A stretch of 34,509 nucleotides of DNA from Gp6-AA40 sp032156805 (GTDB lineage Bacteria > Acidobacteriota > Vicinamibacteria > Vicinamibacterales > UBA2999). Both the position numbers and the translations under genes were made by a program. The stretch spans positions 1 through 34,509 of the forward strand of contig JALDXQ010000064.1 in assembly GCA_032156805.1 (NCBI GenBank), in the 5' to 3' direction. The notes under the pieces were generated by a model. It was not told the origin of the DNA, ran no database searches, and saw nothing but the letters and a program-made list of their open reading frames with translations. Positions 1 through 9,002 of this stretch are shown piece by piece; positions within the stretch are counted from its first letter, which is position 1; each line of letters opens with the position of its first letter.

Positions 1-1
1 T

Positions 2-74
2 AAGAACGAAGAAATAAGAACGAAGAACCGAACGGTGACGCTCTCAGTTCTTCGTTCTCGGTTCTTCGTTCGAC
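2..74. repeat. Two inverted heptad-repeat runs at the end of the ankyrin gene
   Basis: Positions 2-29 read as four 7-base units (AAGAACG, AAGAAAT, AAGAACG, AAGAACC). Positions 47-74 read as GTTCTTC, GTTCTCG, GTTCTTC, GTTCGAC, a near reverse complement of the first run. The second run encodes the last residues of the ankyrin protein and the first lies just beyond its stop codon, so the transcript could fold into a long hairpin that might end transcription. The seven-base period recurs with other sequences at other gene borders in the window. Confidence 0.7.
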
Positions 75-1591
75 AGTTCCTTCAACAGCGCGATCGTGTC
101 CTCGTTCGGTTGTCGCGCGCGTTGCGCCGCTTCGAGCGGCGTTCGGCCCCCGGTGTTCTTGACGTCCAGGCGGGCACCCGATGCGGCGAGTAGACGGATG
201 ACCGACTGAAGTCCGCCGCTGGTCGTCGCGGCGGTGTGCATGACTGTGTCGCCGACCGCGTTGGTGGCGTTGACGTCGACGCCGGCGGCGAGGCCGATCT
301 TGATCGCCGCGAGTGCCTGTTCTTCCGAGATGCGCTGTGACTCGTCGCCGTTCGAGGTGACCGCGCCGGCTGCGAGCATGAGTGGCGTGTTTCCGCTCTT
401 TTGCGCCAGCTTCGGGTTCGCCCCAGCCTCGAGCAGCAGCGTCATCACCGCGACGTCACACTTGCGGGCCGCGCGCATGAGCGGCGTCGCCCCCTCTCCC
501 AGTCGGTTGTCGCCGGCATCGTAGACGCGCTTCAGGATTGGACCCTTCAGCTGCGCATTCGGATTGGCGCCCGCCGCGAGAAGCAGCTTGATGATGCCGA
601 CGCTGCCTTCGATCACCGGTGCCGGCGGATACGGCCGCCCGAAGGTGTCGCCCAGCGTGTGCATGTCGATCGCCGCATACAGAGGCGTCATGCCTTTGAT
701 GTCGGCGAGATTGATGCTGGCACCCTTGTCGATCAGCGCCGACGCCGCCTCCCAATGACCGTTGATGATGGCAATGATGAGCGCGGACGTGCCCTCGGGA
801 TCGGTGAGGTCCAGGTTGGCGCCACCCTCGGCGAGCGCGCGAACGGCGTCAGTGGCGCCTTCGCGGGCGGCGTACATCAGCGCCGACCATCCACCGCGTG
901 GCAGCACGGTCTGGCCGACGTACGACACGCCTTCTTCCAGGCCGCTGAGCAACACGCCGTTCTGTGTGTGTGGATAGTTCGTGACCTTCGACAACACGTT
1001 CAGATCGGCGCCCGATTCGACGAGCGCGCGAATCGCGTCGGCGCGGTTGCTGGATGCCGCCCAGACCAGCGCTGTCGTTCCTGTCCGTGTCTCGCGCGCG
1101 TTGACGTCGGATCCGGCAGCGATCAGGCGCTTCACCGCATCGACCCTTCCGGTCCGCGCGGCCAGCATCACGAGCGTCTGCCCTTCCGGCAACGTCGATT
1201 CGGCCGTCTTGACGTTGGCGCTCGACTTGATTAGCAGGTCGATCAACTCGGCGCGGCCGTGTCGGGCCGCCAGTGAAAGCGCCGTGACGCCATAGCGGTT
1301 CGCGGCGTTGATGTGGGCGCCGGCGCGTATCAGGAGCTCGCTGGTCGCCGAATCACCCGCACGGACCGCCCAGTGCAACGCGCTCGTGCCATCGGCCTCG
1401 GTGGCGTTGACGTCCGACTTCCGTTCGATGAGCGCGCGAACGGCGGCCACGTCGCCCGCCTTCGCGGCAGCAACGATCTCCGGCAGCGAACCGGCGGCGC
1501 GCATCGGCACGACGCTGGCCGCGACGATGAGCCAGAGCGCGAGGCGCCGGACCGAACGAGATCGAATGGTGTGTGTGTCGTGACCCGGCAT
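44..1591 (-). CDS. Exported ankyrin-repeat protein
   Basis: The protein has 515 residues. After a basic N-terminus a hydrophobic stretch (about residues 18-33) looks like a Sec signal peptide or membrane anchor, so the protein probably acts in the periplasm or at the envelope. The rest is about ten ankyrin repeats of 33 residues, with recurring G-x-TALxxAAxxG and LLxxGAxxN patterns, broken by longer loops near residues 195-230 and 300-360. Ankyrin repeats bind other proteins and no catalytic domain is visible. The ATG at 1591 lies 19 nt beyond the stop of the upstream DUF1552 gene, and the DUF1592 gene precedes that, so the three probably form one transcript in the order DUF1592, DUF1552, ankyrin. 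Its binding partner is unknown; the two upstream products are the natural candidates. The last codons lie in a heptad repeat. Confidence 0.9.
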   Translation of the reverse strand: MPGHDTHTIRSRSVRRLALWLIVAASVVPMRAAGSLPEIVAAAKAGDVAAVRALIERKSDVNATEADGTSALHWAVRAGDSATSELLIRAGAHINAANRYGVTALSLAARHGRAELIDLLIKSSANVKTAESTLPEGQTLVMLAARTGRVDAVKRLIAAGSDVNARETRTGTTALVWAASSNRADAIRALVESGADLNVLSKVTNYPHTQNGVLLSGLEEGVSYVGQTVLPRGGWSALMYAAREGATDAVRALAEGGANLDLTDPEGTSALIIAIINGHWEAASALIDKGASINLADIKGMTPLYAAIDMHTLGDTFGRPYPPAPVIEGSVGIIKLLLAAGANPNAQLKGPILKRVYDAGDNRLGEGATPLMRAARKCDVAVMTLLLEAGANPKLAQKSGNTPLMLAAGAVTSNGDESQRISEEQALAAIKIGLAAGVDVNATNAVGDTVMHTAATTSGGLQSVIRLLAASGARLDVKNTGGRTPLEAAQRARQPNEDTIALLKELSNEEPRTKN

Positions 1592-1610
1592 CGACAGCGT
1601 GAACCTCGTA

Positions 1611-2927
1611 TCAGAACAACTCGACGTTGCCCGTGCTCTCGCCGAACTTCGTCATCGGGTTGTCGAAGTGATTCGCGACACTCAGCCAGAGATTGCCGAT
1701 CTGGGTCTCCTTCGGGAGGACGATGTGCCGGTTGCCCTTGCCAGCGCCACCGCCTACCGCAACCATCGGCAACGGATCGGTGGCGTGGATGTTCGAGTTG
1801 GCCATTCCGCTGCCGTAGAAGATCAACGAGTGATCGAGCATCGTGCCGTCGCCGTCCGGCATCGACCGGAGCTTCTCCAGCAGGCCCGCGAACACCTGGA
1901 GGCAGAAGATGTTGATCTTGGCGTTGCTGGCAACCTTCTCGGGCTTGTCGCCGTGGTGGGACGTGACATGCCAGGGATCGCTGATGCCGATCTGCGAGAA
2001 GGTCCGCTGGCTGCCCTCGCGCGAGAGCATGAACGTGAACACGCGCGTCAGCTCGGTCTGCAGGGCGACGGCGATCAGGTCAGTCATCAGCCCGCAGTGC
2101 TCGCCGAAGCTCTCGGGAATGCCGAGCGGCTTCACCATCGTGACATCGGCGCGCTGCTGCGCCTCGCTGCGCTGAATGCGGCGCTCGATCTCGCGCACAT
2201 CCTCCAGGTAGTTGGCGACGCGCGCGCGGTCCTGCGCTCCCAGTCGCGCCTGCAGCGCACGCATCTCGCTCAGGACGCCGTCCAGGACGCTTTTCTCCTC
2301 ACGCAGCTTGTGCTGACGCTCCGCCTCGGATCCGCCATCACCGAAGAGCCGCTCGAAGGCGACTCGTGGATTGATCTCCATGGGGAGCGGCGTGGTTGGC
2401 GACGCCCAGGCGATCGAGTCGTGATAGGCACAGCTGTAACCGGGCGTGCATCCGCCAACGTATCCGGTGAAATCCTCGGTCGCGAACTCCAGCGAGGGGA
2501 ATGGCGATGACTGGCCGATCTTGCGCGCGAGCACTTGATCGATCGTCGTGCCGCAGGCGAAGTCCTCGGCCTCGGTGCGCTTGGGAATTGCTCCGCTCAA
2601 CCAGCCGCTGGCAGCGGCGGCATGCATCTCGGCCTGCCCGCCGGCGCGCCGCAGGTTGCTGATCACGACCATGGAGTCCTTGAAGGACTCGAGCGTGCTG
2701 AGAGTCGGCGACAGCTCGAACTGCGTACCCGAGGCCACCGGGGTCCACGAGCCCATGTCGGCGCCGTGGGGCACGTAGATGAAGCCCACGCGCGACGGCC
2801 TGACGCCGGGGGTTTGCGCCAACGCCGTGGCCGCCGGCACCATGGCGTCGAGCAGGGGCAGTGCCACTGTCACACCCATCCCGCGCAGGAACGTTCGTCT
2901 CGGTAGCGCCTTTTTCGTGAGAAACAT
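1611..2927 (-). CDS. DUF1552 family protein, Tat-exported
   Basis: This 438-residue protein matches the DUF1552 family of acidobacteria, planctomycetes and myxobacteria. Its function is not established. The N-terminus has a twin-arginine signal (RRTFLRGMG, R10-R11) followed by a hydrophobic region ending near ALAQT, so it should be folded in the cytoplasm and exported by Tat, often a sign of a cofactor or metal. Family-like features are the IYVPHGADMG segment after the signal, the coiled middle part with EREIERRIQ (about residues 240-255), the HVTSHHGD motif and LIFYGSGMANSNIH near the end. The HGAD, HHGD and GSGM motifs recall the alkaline-phosphatase-like fold of sulfatase/DUF1501 proteins, but that is inference. 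It lies 41 nt downstream of the DUF1592 gene and 19 nt upstream of the ankyrin gene. The ATG at 2927 has a modest GGAGA ribosome site. Confidence 0.92.
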   Translation of the reverse strand: MFLTKKALPRRTFLRGMGVTVALPLLDAMVPAATALAQTPGVRPSRVGFIYVPHGADMGSWTPVASGTQFELSPTLSTLESFKDSMVVISNLRRAGGQAEMHAAAASGWLSGAIPKRTEAEDFACGTTIDQVLARKIGQSSPFPSLEFATEDFTGYVGGCTPGYSCAYHDSIAWASPTTPLPMEINPRVAFERLFGDGGSEAERQHKLREEKSVLDGVLSEMRALQARLGAQDRARVANYLEDVREIERRIQRSEAQQRADVTMVKPLGIPESFGEHCGLMTDLIAVALQTELTRVFTFMLSREGSQRTFSQIGISDPWHVTSHHGDKPEKVASNAKINIFCLQVFAGLLEKLRSMPDGDGTMLDHSLIFYGSGMANSNIHATDPLPMVAVGGGAGKGNRHIVLPKETQIGNLWLSVANHFDNPMTKFGESTGNVELF

Positions 2928-2947
2928 CGTCGTCTCCGTCGAGTGTT

Positions 2948-2979
2948 CGCCTTCCGCCTACTGCCTGCCTACTGCCTGC
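2948..2979. repeat. Heptad-like repeat between the DUF1592 and DUF1552 genes
   Basis: The run reads CGCCTTC, CGCCTAC, TGCCTGC and so on. It contains an exact tandem copy of the 11-mer CCTACTGCCTG (2957-2967 and 2968-2978). It straddles the stop codon of the DUF1592 gene (2969-2971), encoding its last few residues, and fills much of the 41-nt gap to the DUF1552 start. Confidence 0.55.
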
Positions 2980-5395
2980 GTGCGACTACCTGCGGCGAGT
3001 CCGCCGCCTTGAGGCGCATCTGAAAGGGGGCGCTCGTCACGATACCCTGCAAGAGCGCCGTGAAACGATACTGCTGCTGGCCGGCGTCGCGCACGATCTT
3101 TCGGACGATCGGCATGTCTTCTGCGGTGAGGCCACGGCCGAGTGCGTACACCAGCAGTTTCTCGGTAAAAGTCTGTACAAAGACGTCAGGCCGTCTCACC
3201 AGGGCCTGTCGCAGCGACACGACACCGGTGATTTTGGTGCCGTCGGTCAGCACGTCCGAGGTGTTCAGCGCCAGGCCGGCCCGGTCCTTCGTCCGCCACT
3301 CTCCAACCACGTCGAAGTTCTCGAGAGCAAAGCCGATCGGGTCCATCGTTTGATGGCAACTCGCGCAGATCGGGTTGGTCCGGTGCCGTTCCATCTGCTC
3401 GCGCATCGTGCGGGGAGCGCTGCCGGGCGGATCGGTCTTGAGGGCGGTGTCGAGATCTGCCGGCGGCGCCGGCGGGGGAGTGCCGATGATGTTCTCGAGC
3501 ACCCACTTTCCGCGCAGGACCGGTGATGTCGTGGTCGGGTGAGAGGTGGCCATCAGCACGGCCCCCTTGCCGAGCAGGCCGTGGCGAGCGGGATCGTCCA
3601 GTCGCACGCGACGGAACGAGCTCCCGAACACGCCCGGGATCCGGTAGTGCCGAGCGAGGCGCTCGTTGACGAAGGTGTAGTCCGCCGTCATCAGATCGAG
3701 GGCACTTCTGTTCTCGCGCAACACGCTTTCGAAGAACAGCTCGGCTTCGCGTTGAAACGCCAGGCGGAGGTTGTCGTCGAAGTCGGGGAACAGATCGGAG
3801 TTGGGGGTGATGCTTCGCAGGTTTCGAAGATGCAGCCACTGGCCAGCGAAGTTGCTGACGAACGCAGACGAGCGTGGATCGGCGAGCAGCCGGCGCATCT
3901 GCGCCAACAGGGTTGCCGGCTGGCTCAGGCGCCCTTCGCGTGCCACACGCAGGAGCTCCTCGTCGGGAATGCTGCTCCAGAGCAAGAACGACAGGCGAGA
4001 GGCGAGCTCGAGGTCCGTGATGCGATAGGTGGCACCCGCGGCGGCCGACGGAGGTTCGACTTCGGGGCGGAACACAAACGAGGGGCTCGCGAGGATGCGG
4101 CGCAACCCGAACTGCACGCCGGTGTTGAAGGAACCGTCTGCTCGCCCCTGCTCGTAGGCTGACAGCAAGCCAGTGATCTCAGTCGCCGATGGCGCTCGCC
4201 GATAGGCGCGCCCGGCCAGCGACGAGAGAATGCGCCTCGCACAACCATCCTCTTCGGCCGCCGTGGAAGGCGTGCACACGAACACGTTGGGACTCGGCGG
4301 CGTTGCAGCGCCCTGCGCGTTGAACGGTCCCTGGACGCCGATCGAGAGGACGTGGGGCGCGCCTTCGGCATCGAACGGGTTCGCGAAGTCGCGGATGAAT
4401 CGCTGCAGGCGATGGGTCTCGAATGCCGGTGACGTTTTCTCGAGGAAGGCGGCCGCGACGTCGCGCTGTCCGGCGTTCACGAACCGGCGAACCCGCAGGC
4501 GCGTTGATTCGATCTTGTCCGATGTATCCGTCGGATTGGTCTGCAGGTCGATGAGATCCTGCTCTCCCCCAACCGAAGCCGTGAGGATCCGCTCGCCATC
4601 GACGGTGAGCTCGACTTCCTGCGGATCCTCGAGACCGCGCATCGCGCTCAGATTGGTGCGATAGAGACGCACCTGAAACTCGTACTCGCCATCCAGCGGA
4701 AACGTGTGCGTCGCGCGCAGCCCGCCGACCGTGCCAAGCGGAAGGCCATCGAGGTGCACATCCTGCGACAGGTCCTGTCTGGCCGTGTAGGTTTCGCTGC
4801 CCACCGCGATACGCGAGTCGCCCACGGCAACCGCGCTGATCTTCCGCGCGGCCGCGAGATACGCCTGCAACAGTGCGGGCGAGCTCCCCTGCGCATCGGC
4901 GACGTTGTCGAAACCGAAGGCGGCGACGTCCGGCGGCAGGAGCGACCTGACATCGACATCGAGTGCGAGGAGATCGCGAATGGCGTTGGCGTACTCGGCG
5001 CGATTGAGCCGCCGCAGCGTCGGCCGGCCGGGGTGGTTGGTCCCGGTGCGATCGAGCTCACCCTCGAGCCACGTGATCAACGCGTTGGATGTCGCGACGT
5101 CGGGGCGGCGGGCACCGCTTGGCGGCATTGCGCTGACGCGCAGCTTGCGCACCACCTTTTCCCACGCGTCCTTGTCGCGGTTGACGTTGGCGACATCGAG
5201 CTCATCGATCGCCAGGCCCCCGGTCCGCACGCGTGCGTTGTGACACGTGACGCAGTACTGCGTCAGCGTCGCCTGATGGCTTGCGGCAATCGACGGCGCC
5301 GGTGTACTGGGAGTCGTCTGCTGGGCCGCTGCGCTCGAGAGCGCGCACGCCACACCCACGATGAGGACACCGATGCCGGACGTCCTGAGCGTCAC
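2969..5395 (-). CDS. DUF1592-family secreted c-type cytochrome
   Basis: This 808-residue protein has a Sec signal peptide (cleavage near SAAAQQ, about residue 25). It has the layout of the planctomycete/acidobacterial DUF1587-DUF1595-DUF1592-DUF1588-DUF1585 group. Two CxxCH haem c sites are visible: CVTCH at 48-52, in a cytochrome-like N-terminal module, and CASCH at 677-681, followed by the family motif MDPIGFALENFDVVGEWR. The long middle carries a carbohydrate-binding-like beta region and the FAGQWLHLRNL and LRRILASPSFVFRPE motifs of DUF1592/1595. The family is thought to be periplasmic and redox active, but its substrate is unknown. It is the first gene of the probable DUF1592-DUF1552-ankyrin operon. 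The start is a GTG; no closer in-frame ATG fits the signal peptide. Confidence 0.92.
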   Translation of the reverse strand: MTLRTSGIGVLIVGVACALSSAAAQQTTPSTPAPSIAASHQATLTQYCVTCHNARVRTGGLAIDELDVANVNRDKDAWEKVVRKLRVSAMPPSGARRPDVATSNALITWLEGELDRTGTNHPGRPTLRRLNRAEYANAIRDLLALDVDVRSLLPPDVAAFGFDNVADAQGSSPALLQAYLAAARKISAVAVGDSRIAVGSETYTARQDLSQDVHLDGLPLGTVGGLRATHTFPLDGEYEFQVRLYRTNLSAMRGLEDPQEVELTVDGERILTASVGGEQDLIDLQTNPTDTSDKIESTRLRVRRFVNAGQRDVAAAFLEKTSPAFETHRLQRFIRDFANPFDAEGAPHVLSIGVQGPFNAQGAATPPSPNVFVCTPSTAAEEDGCARRILSSLAGRAYRRAPSATEITGLLSAYEQGRADGSFNTGVQFGLRRILASPSFVFRPEVEPPSAAAGATYRITDLELASRLSFLLWSSIPDEELLRVAREGRLSQPATLLAQMRRLLADPRSSAFVSNFAGQWLHLRNLRSITPNSDLFPDFDDNLRLAFQREAELFFESVLRENRSALDLMTADYTFVNERLARHYRIPGVFGSSFRRVRLDDPARHGLLGKGAVLMATSHPTTTSPVLRGKWVLENIIGTPPPAPPADLDTALKTDPPGSAPRTMREQMERHRTNPICASCHQTMDPIGFALENFDVVGEWRTKDRAGLALNTSDVLTDGTKITGVVSLRQALVRRPDVFVQTFTEKLLVYALGRGLTAEDMPIVRKIVRDAGQQQYRFTALLQGIVTSAPFQMRLKAADSPQVVARRQ

Positions 5396-5525
5396 CCCGG
5401 AAGTATGCCCGAGGGCTGTAACGATCCGAAATGACTTTCGCGATGCGAACGTTCATTTACCATGATTTGGGTAGTGCACGCGGCAGACTTTCTCGCGAGG
5501 TGTTGCTCAGTTCGCGCGGGCTCGG

Positions 5526-6527
5526 CTAATTCCCGCTCAGCCCTCCCCACGGCGAGTTCATGTGATACGGCGCGGATGGTCCGATCATCTCGACGCGACG
5601 GATCTTGCCGTTCTCGATCAGAAACGCTTCCGTCACCAGGATGCTGCTCGGCCGGTTGAAGCCGGGATAACTGTGCTTGGTGCCGTCGGCCAGCACGCCC
5701 TGGTTCACCGTGCCCTGATCGAACACCGAATGCGCCCACACGACGCCGCGCTCGGCATCGACGAGCGGGTAGCGTCGTCCATGAATGCTTTGCACCACGT
5801 AGTACAGCCCCATCTTGAACTGTGACAGGCAGTCCATCGAGAAGAGATTGATCGTCCCCGGCTTCTCGTTCGGTGGCCGCGGCACGTTGGTCGTCGCTGA
5901 TCCGTTCTCGATGCGGTGACAGTCCTCGGTGAACGGATAGGTCCCGGTGGTGCCGATGCCCTTGCCGTCGTTCTTCTGCAGACCGGTGAAGTAGGCATCG
6001 GCGATCGCGATCATCTGCTGGCGCGGCAGGCGCTGCGGCGGCGGGATCGATCGGAACCAGATGTCTTCCGGCTTGCTCTTGTCCAGTCCCTCGATGTTGT
6101 TCGGTCCGCCACCGCCTGGCTTGAAGAACACCGTTTCGATCTCGGTGATGCGCCCCAGCTCGATGCGAAGACGAACACTCATGAGGATCGTCGCGTTCGC
6201 TTCGCGCATCGTTCCCATCATCGCGACCTGTCCGAACTCCGGGTCGGCGAAGACGTGTTTGTAGTTGCCGATGCCGCTCGCCGTCTTCCAGAAGCCGTCG
6301 CCGACCTGGAGGAGCTGGCTGTTCTCGGTGAACTTCACGTCCTGCGACAGCGGCAGACGCGACGGGTCGTGAGCGACAACCGCCGCCAGGTACTGCTCGA
6401 TGACGCCCTCGAGGCACGCGCGATCGCAATTGAGCGGGATGGGGCCGGTCGAAGCGCTGACGCGAACGGTCAGAGAACCGGTGACGAGCGCGGCCGCGGC
6501 CGCGATGGTCATGAGCGCAGAACGCAT
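5526..6527 (-). CDS. Exported protein with tandem NTF2-like domains
   Basis: The open frame runs far upstream, but the start chosen is the ATG at 6527, preceded by a strong GAGGAGG and followed by a signal peptide (hydrophobic to about residue 18, then VSAST). The upstream part is only the shadow of the opposite-strand MarR gene. The mature protein of about 310 residues has two similar halves. The first begins CDRACLEGVIEQYLAAVVAHDP and includes KFTENSQLLQVGDGFWKTA. The second begins IAIADAYFTGLQKNDGKG and ends in an ENGKIRRVEMI strand. Both resemble the cone-shaped NTF2/SnoaL fold used by small-molecule isomerases, dehydratases and ligand binders. No catalytic residue can be assigned. It is divergent from the MarR gene with 151 nt between the starts, so it may share the MarR operator. 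Confidence 0.8.
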   Translation of the reverse strand: MRSALMTIAAAAALVTGSLTVRVSASTGPIPLNCDRACLEGVIEQYLAAVVAHDPSRLPLSQDVKFTENSQLLQVGDGFWKTASGIGNYKHVFADPEFGQVAMMGTMREANATILMSVRLRIELGRITEIETVFFKPGGGGPNNIEGLDKSKPEDIWFRSIPPPQRLPRQQMIAIADAYFTGLQKNDGKGIGTTGTYPFTEDCHRIENGSATTNVPRPPNEKPGTINLFSMDCLSQFKMGLYYVVQSIHGRRYPLVDAERGVVWAHSVFDQGTVNQGVLADGTKHSYPGFNRPSSILVTEAFLIENGKIRRVEMIGPSAPYHMNSPWGGLSGN

Positions 6528-6637
6528 GAGAGCCTCCTCGGTGGCGAGGATTCTAATCCGGGACGCGGCGATTTGGCGCGGCCGGGATGGCACCGCTGCA
6601 CGCCCTCCGGCCCTACACCAGCATCGCCTCTCGAGGC

Positions 6638-6662
6638 AAGTATCTTGATATGTGAGATACTT
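6638..6662. promoter_or_regulatory. Inverted repeat, probable MarR operator
   Basis: Perfect 8-bp arms AAGTATCT (6638-6645) and AGATACTT (6655-6662) are separated by 9 bases. The site lies in the divergent intergenic region directly before the MarR gene, where MarR proteins usually bind to repress themselves and their neighbours. An in-frame GTG at 6652 lies inside the repeat, which argues for the ATG at 6679 as the true start. Confidence 0.6.
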
Positions 6663-6678
6663 TTTGGATAAGAAATTA

Positions 6679-7233
6679 ATGGCCAAGCCCTCGACATCCC
6701 GCGGCGAACTCTTGAAGCAGCTCGAGGAGACGCTGCGCAAGGTCGGCGCCCAGTCGGTGTTGCTGAGTGATACGGTGGCCAAACTCGTCGGCCTGAATTC
6801 GACCGACCTCGAGTGCCTCGACCTGCTCGAGATGGCCGGGCCGACGACGGCCGGACGGCTGGCCGAGCATGCCGGCCTGACCACCGGCGCCATGACTGCC
6901 GTCATCGATCGACTCGAGCGCGCCGGTTTCGCTCGCCGCTTGCGCGATGCCGAAGACCGCCGCTGCGTCCGGGTCGAAGCGCTGTCGCGCAACTTCAAAC
7001 ATGTATCGGGGCTGTATCGCCGATTGGCCGAGAGCACAGCCCGGCTGCATGACGACTACGACGACCGCCAACTGACGCTGGTCGTCGAATATTTGACCAG
7101 GGCTCTCTCCCTGGCTGCTGACCACGTGGCCTGGCTGCAGACTCAACGACCGCTGGGCCGCCGCAAGGTGCGGCGTCCACGGCGATCGCGACGAGTGCCG
7201 CCGTCAGCCCCGGTTCAGATCCTGCGACACTGA
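6679..7233 (+). CDS. MarR family transcriptional regulator
   Basis: The protein is 184 residues from the ATG at 6679; a GTG nine codons upstream falls inside the putative operator and is less likely. The winged helix-turn-helix is clear: NSTDLECLDLLEMAGPTTAG, then the recognition region GLTTGAMTAVIDRLERAGFA, and a wing with RDAEDRRCVRVE, the D-x-R-x-x-R pattern of MarR proteins. Helices at both ends should form the dimer. It is the first gene of a run ending in an RND pump (TolC gene 80 nt downstream), so it probably controls efflux in response to a small aromatic or lipophilic ligand. The ligand cannot be told from sequence. The C-terminus is a basic Arg/Pro-rich tail of unclear role. Confidence 0.9.
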   Translation: MAKPSTSRGELLKQLEETLRKVGAQSVLLSDTVAKLVGLNSTDLECLDLLEMAGPTTAGRLAEHAGLTTGAMTAVIDRLERAGFARRLRDAEDRRCVRVEALSRNFKHVSGLYRRLAESTARLHDDYDDRQLTLVVEYLTRALSLAADHVAWLQTQRPLGRRKVRRPRRSRRVPPSAPVQILRH

Positions 7234-7313
7234 TCTTCCGGACGGAACGGGTCGACCGGCCTCACCGTCCAAAAACAGTGCACGGCTGCACACCTGGAAG
7301 GACTCTCAGACAC

Positions 7314-9002
7314 ATGTATGATCGACGATTCACCACGCTGCTGATGATGGCCGCTGTGTGGCTGTTGTCATTGTTCACGCCGCTCGCCGCATTCGCGCAG
7401 ACGAAGGAAGCCGCCTCGCTTCCTCCCGGACCGCTGACGCTCGAGCAGGTATTGGCACTGGCCGAGCCGAAGAGTGAGGCCGTCTCCATTGCCACGGCGG
7501 GCATTCAGCGCGCCGAAGCCGATCAGCTTCGTGCGCGAAGCGGATTGCTCCCGCAGTTATCCGTCGCCGCCAGTTACGACCGCTCGCTCGCCTCTGAATT
7601 CGACAACGTCTTCGACAGCGGAGGTACCGCAACACCGTGCCCTCCGTTCTCGCTCAATCCTCAGGGCGCGCTGGATGCACGCGTCGCTGAAATCGAGCGT
7701 GCGATCGATTGCGGCGCCGTCGGTGGGGGCTTCTTCGGAACGACCGACCCTGGCGGGCTGGAAGATCTTCCGTTCGGCCGTGCCAACACCTGGCGCGCCT
7801 CGTTGTCGTTCTCGCAGAACCTGTACTCGGGCGGGCGCAACGGTGCGCAGATCACATTGGCCGCCGTCGGTCGTGAGTCGGCGCAACTCGGGCTGACGAC
7901 GGCGCGGGCGCAGTTGTTGTTCGAGGTCACCGAGGCCTACTACGACGCAGTGCTGAGCGATCAGTTGGTCAACATCGCGGCGGCGACGCTCGATCAGGCT
8001 GACGCGACGCTGCGCCAGGTGGAAGCCGGGCTCCGGGCCGGCACACAGCCGGAGTTCGAGGTCCTGCGTGCCCGCGTCAATCGCGACACGCAGCAGCCCG
8101 TGCTCATTCGGCAGCGCGTGAATCGTGCGCTGGCGTACCTGCGTCTCAAGAGACTGCTCGACGTGCCGGCTGAGATGGACGTGCAGCTGGCCGACGGGCT
8201 CGAGGACGAGAACCTCCCGCCCCCGCGGGTGTTCGTCGAGCGTGTCAGCGCCGTCGAGAGCACGCTGCGGTCGAGCGACACGCCATCGCTGACGATCGGC
8301 GGCCTGTCGCTTCCCGAGCGTGCCGCCGTTGAGCAGGCGAATACGACGATGCGGACGCGCGAGGCGACGCTGAAGCTGACCGAGGCCCAACGCATGCCAA
8401 GCGTGTCACTGAATTCGAGCTACAGTCGGATCGCGTATCCGGACAACTTCCTGCCGGCCTTCGATCGCTCGAACTGGACGGTCGGCATCGGTGTGAGCAT
8501 GCCCATTCTCACGGGCGGGCGGCAGCGCGGCGACGAACTCGTTGCCCGCGCCGAGCTCGATCAATCGCGTCTGCAGCAGCGACAGATCGAGGAGCTGGCG
8601 GCTCTCGACACCCGTTCGGCCTGGGCGGAACTGCTGGCGGCGCGCGCCGCATGGGAATCCACTGCGGGGACTGTGCAGCAGGCGGATCGTGCGTACGAGA
8701 TTGCCGATGTCCGCTACGGGTCTGGTGTGTCGACGCAGCTCGAGCTGTCCGATGCGCGCGTGCAGCGCCAGCAGGCCGGTGCGAACCGTGCCGTGGCCGC
8801 GCGCGACCTGCAAGTCGCCCGTGCGCGCGTGGCGCTGCTTCCGGATCTGCCGATCGGGAACGCGCTCCCGACGACCGGCGGCAATCCGATCATCCAGCAG
8901 CCGGCGCCGGTGGTGCCGGTTCAGCCGTCTCCCAATCAGGGCAACCCGCAGTTGAGGAATGCGTCTGCCCAATTCACGCAGCCACAGGCAGGAACTCGAT
9001 GA
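7314..9002 (+). CDS. TolC-family outer-membrane efflux channel
   Basis: From the ATG at 7314 (GGAAGGA at 7296-7302; an upstream GTG at 7278 is less likely) the protein has 562 residues. A signal peptide (WLLSLFTPLAAFAQ) is followed by LTLEQVLALA, the usual opening of TolC/OprM proteins. Two outer-membrane efflux repeats follow, with long coiled-coil helices, for example LFEVTEAYYDAVLSDQ and QLEELAALDTRSAWAELLAA-like segments, and an RASLSFSQNLYSGG strand. It forms the outer-membrane exit duct for the adaptor and RND pump encoded next. The tail after about residue 520 is rich in Pro, Gln and Asn. Its stop overlaps the adaptor start as ATGA, showing translational coupling. The length is above the roughly 490 residues of E. 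coli TolC because of insertions near residues 100-160 and the tail. Confidence 0.93.
   Translation: MYDRRFTTLLMMAAVWLLSLFTPLAAFAQTKEAASLPPGPLTLEQVLALAEPKSEAVSIATAGIQRAEADQLRARSGLLPQLSVAASYDRSLASEFDNVFDSGGTATPCPPFSLNPQGALDARVAEIERAIDCGAVGGGFFGTTDPGGLEDLPFGRANTWRASLSFSQNLYSGGRNGAQITLAAVGRESAQLGLTTARAQLLFEVTEAYYDAVLSDQLVNIAAATLDQADATLRQVEAGLRAGTQPEFEVLRARVNRDTQQPVLIRQRVNRALAYLRLKRLLDVPAEMDVQLADGLEDENLPPPRVFVERVSAVESTLRSSDTPSLTIGGLSLPERAAVEQANTTMRTREATLKLTEAQRMPSVSLNSSYSRIAYPDNFLPAFDRSNWTVGIGVSMPILTGGRQRGDELVARAELDQSRLQQRQIEELAALDTRSAWAELLAARAAWESTAGTVQQADRAYEIADVRYGSGVSTQLELSDARVQRQQAGANRAVAARDLQVARARVALLPDLPIGNALPTTGGNPIIQQPAPVVPVQPSPNQGNPQLRNASAQFTQPQAGTR

Noticed and set aside
6528..7037. N-terminal extension of the NTF2-like protein on the minus strand
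   Set aside because: It is antisense to the MarR gene. A strong ribosome site and signal peptide mark the ATG at 6527.
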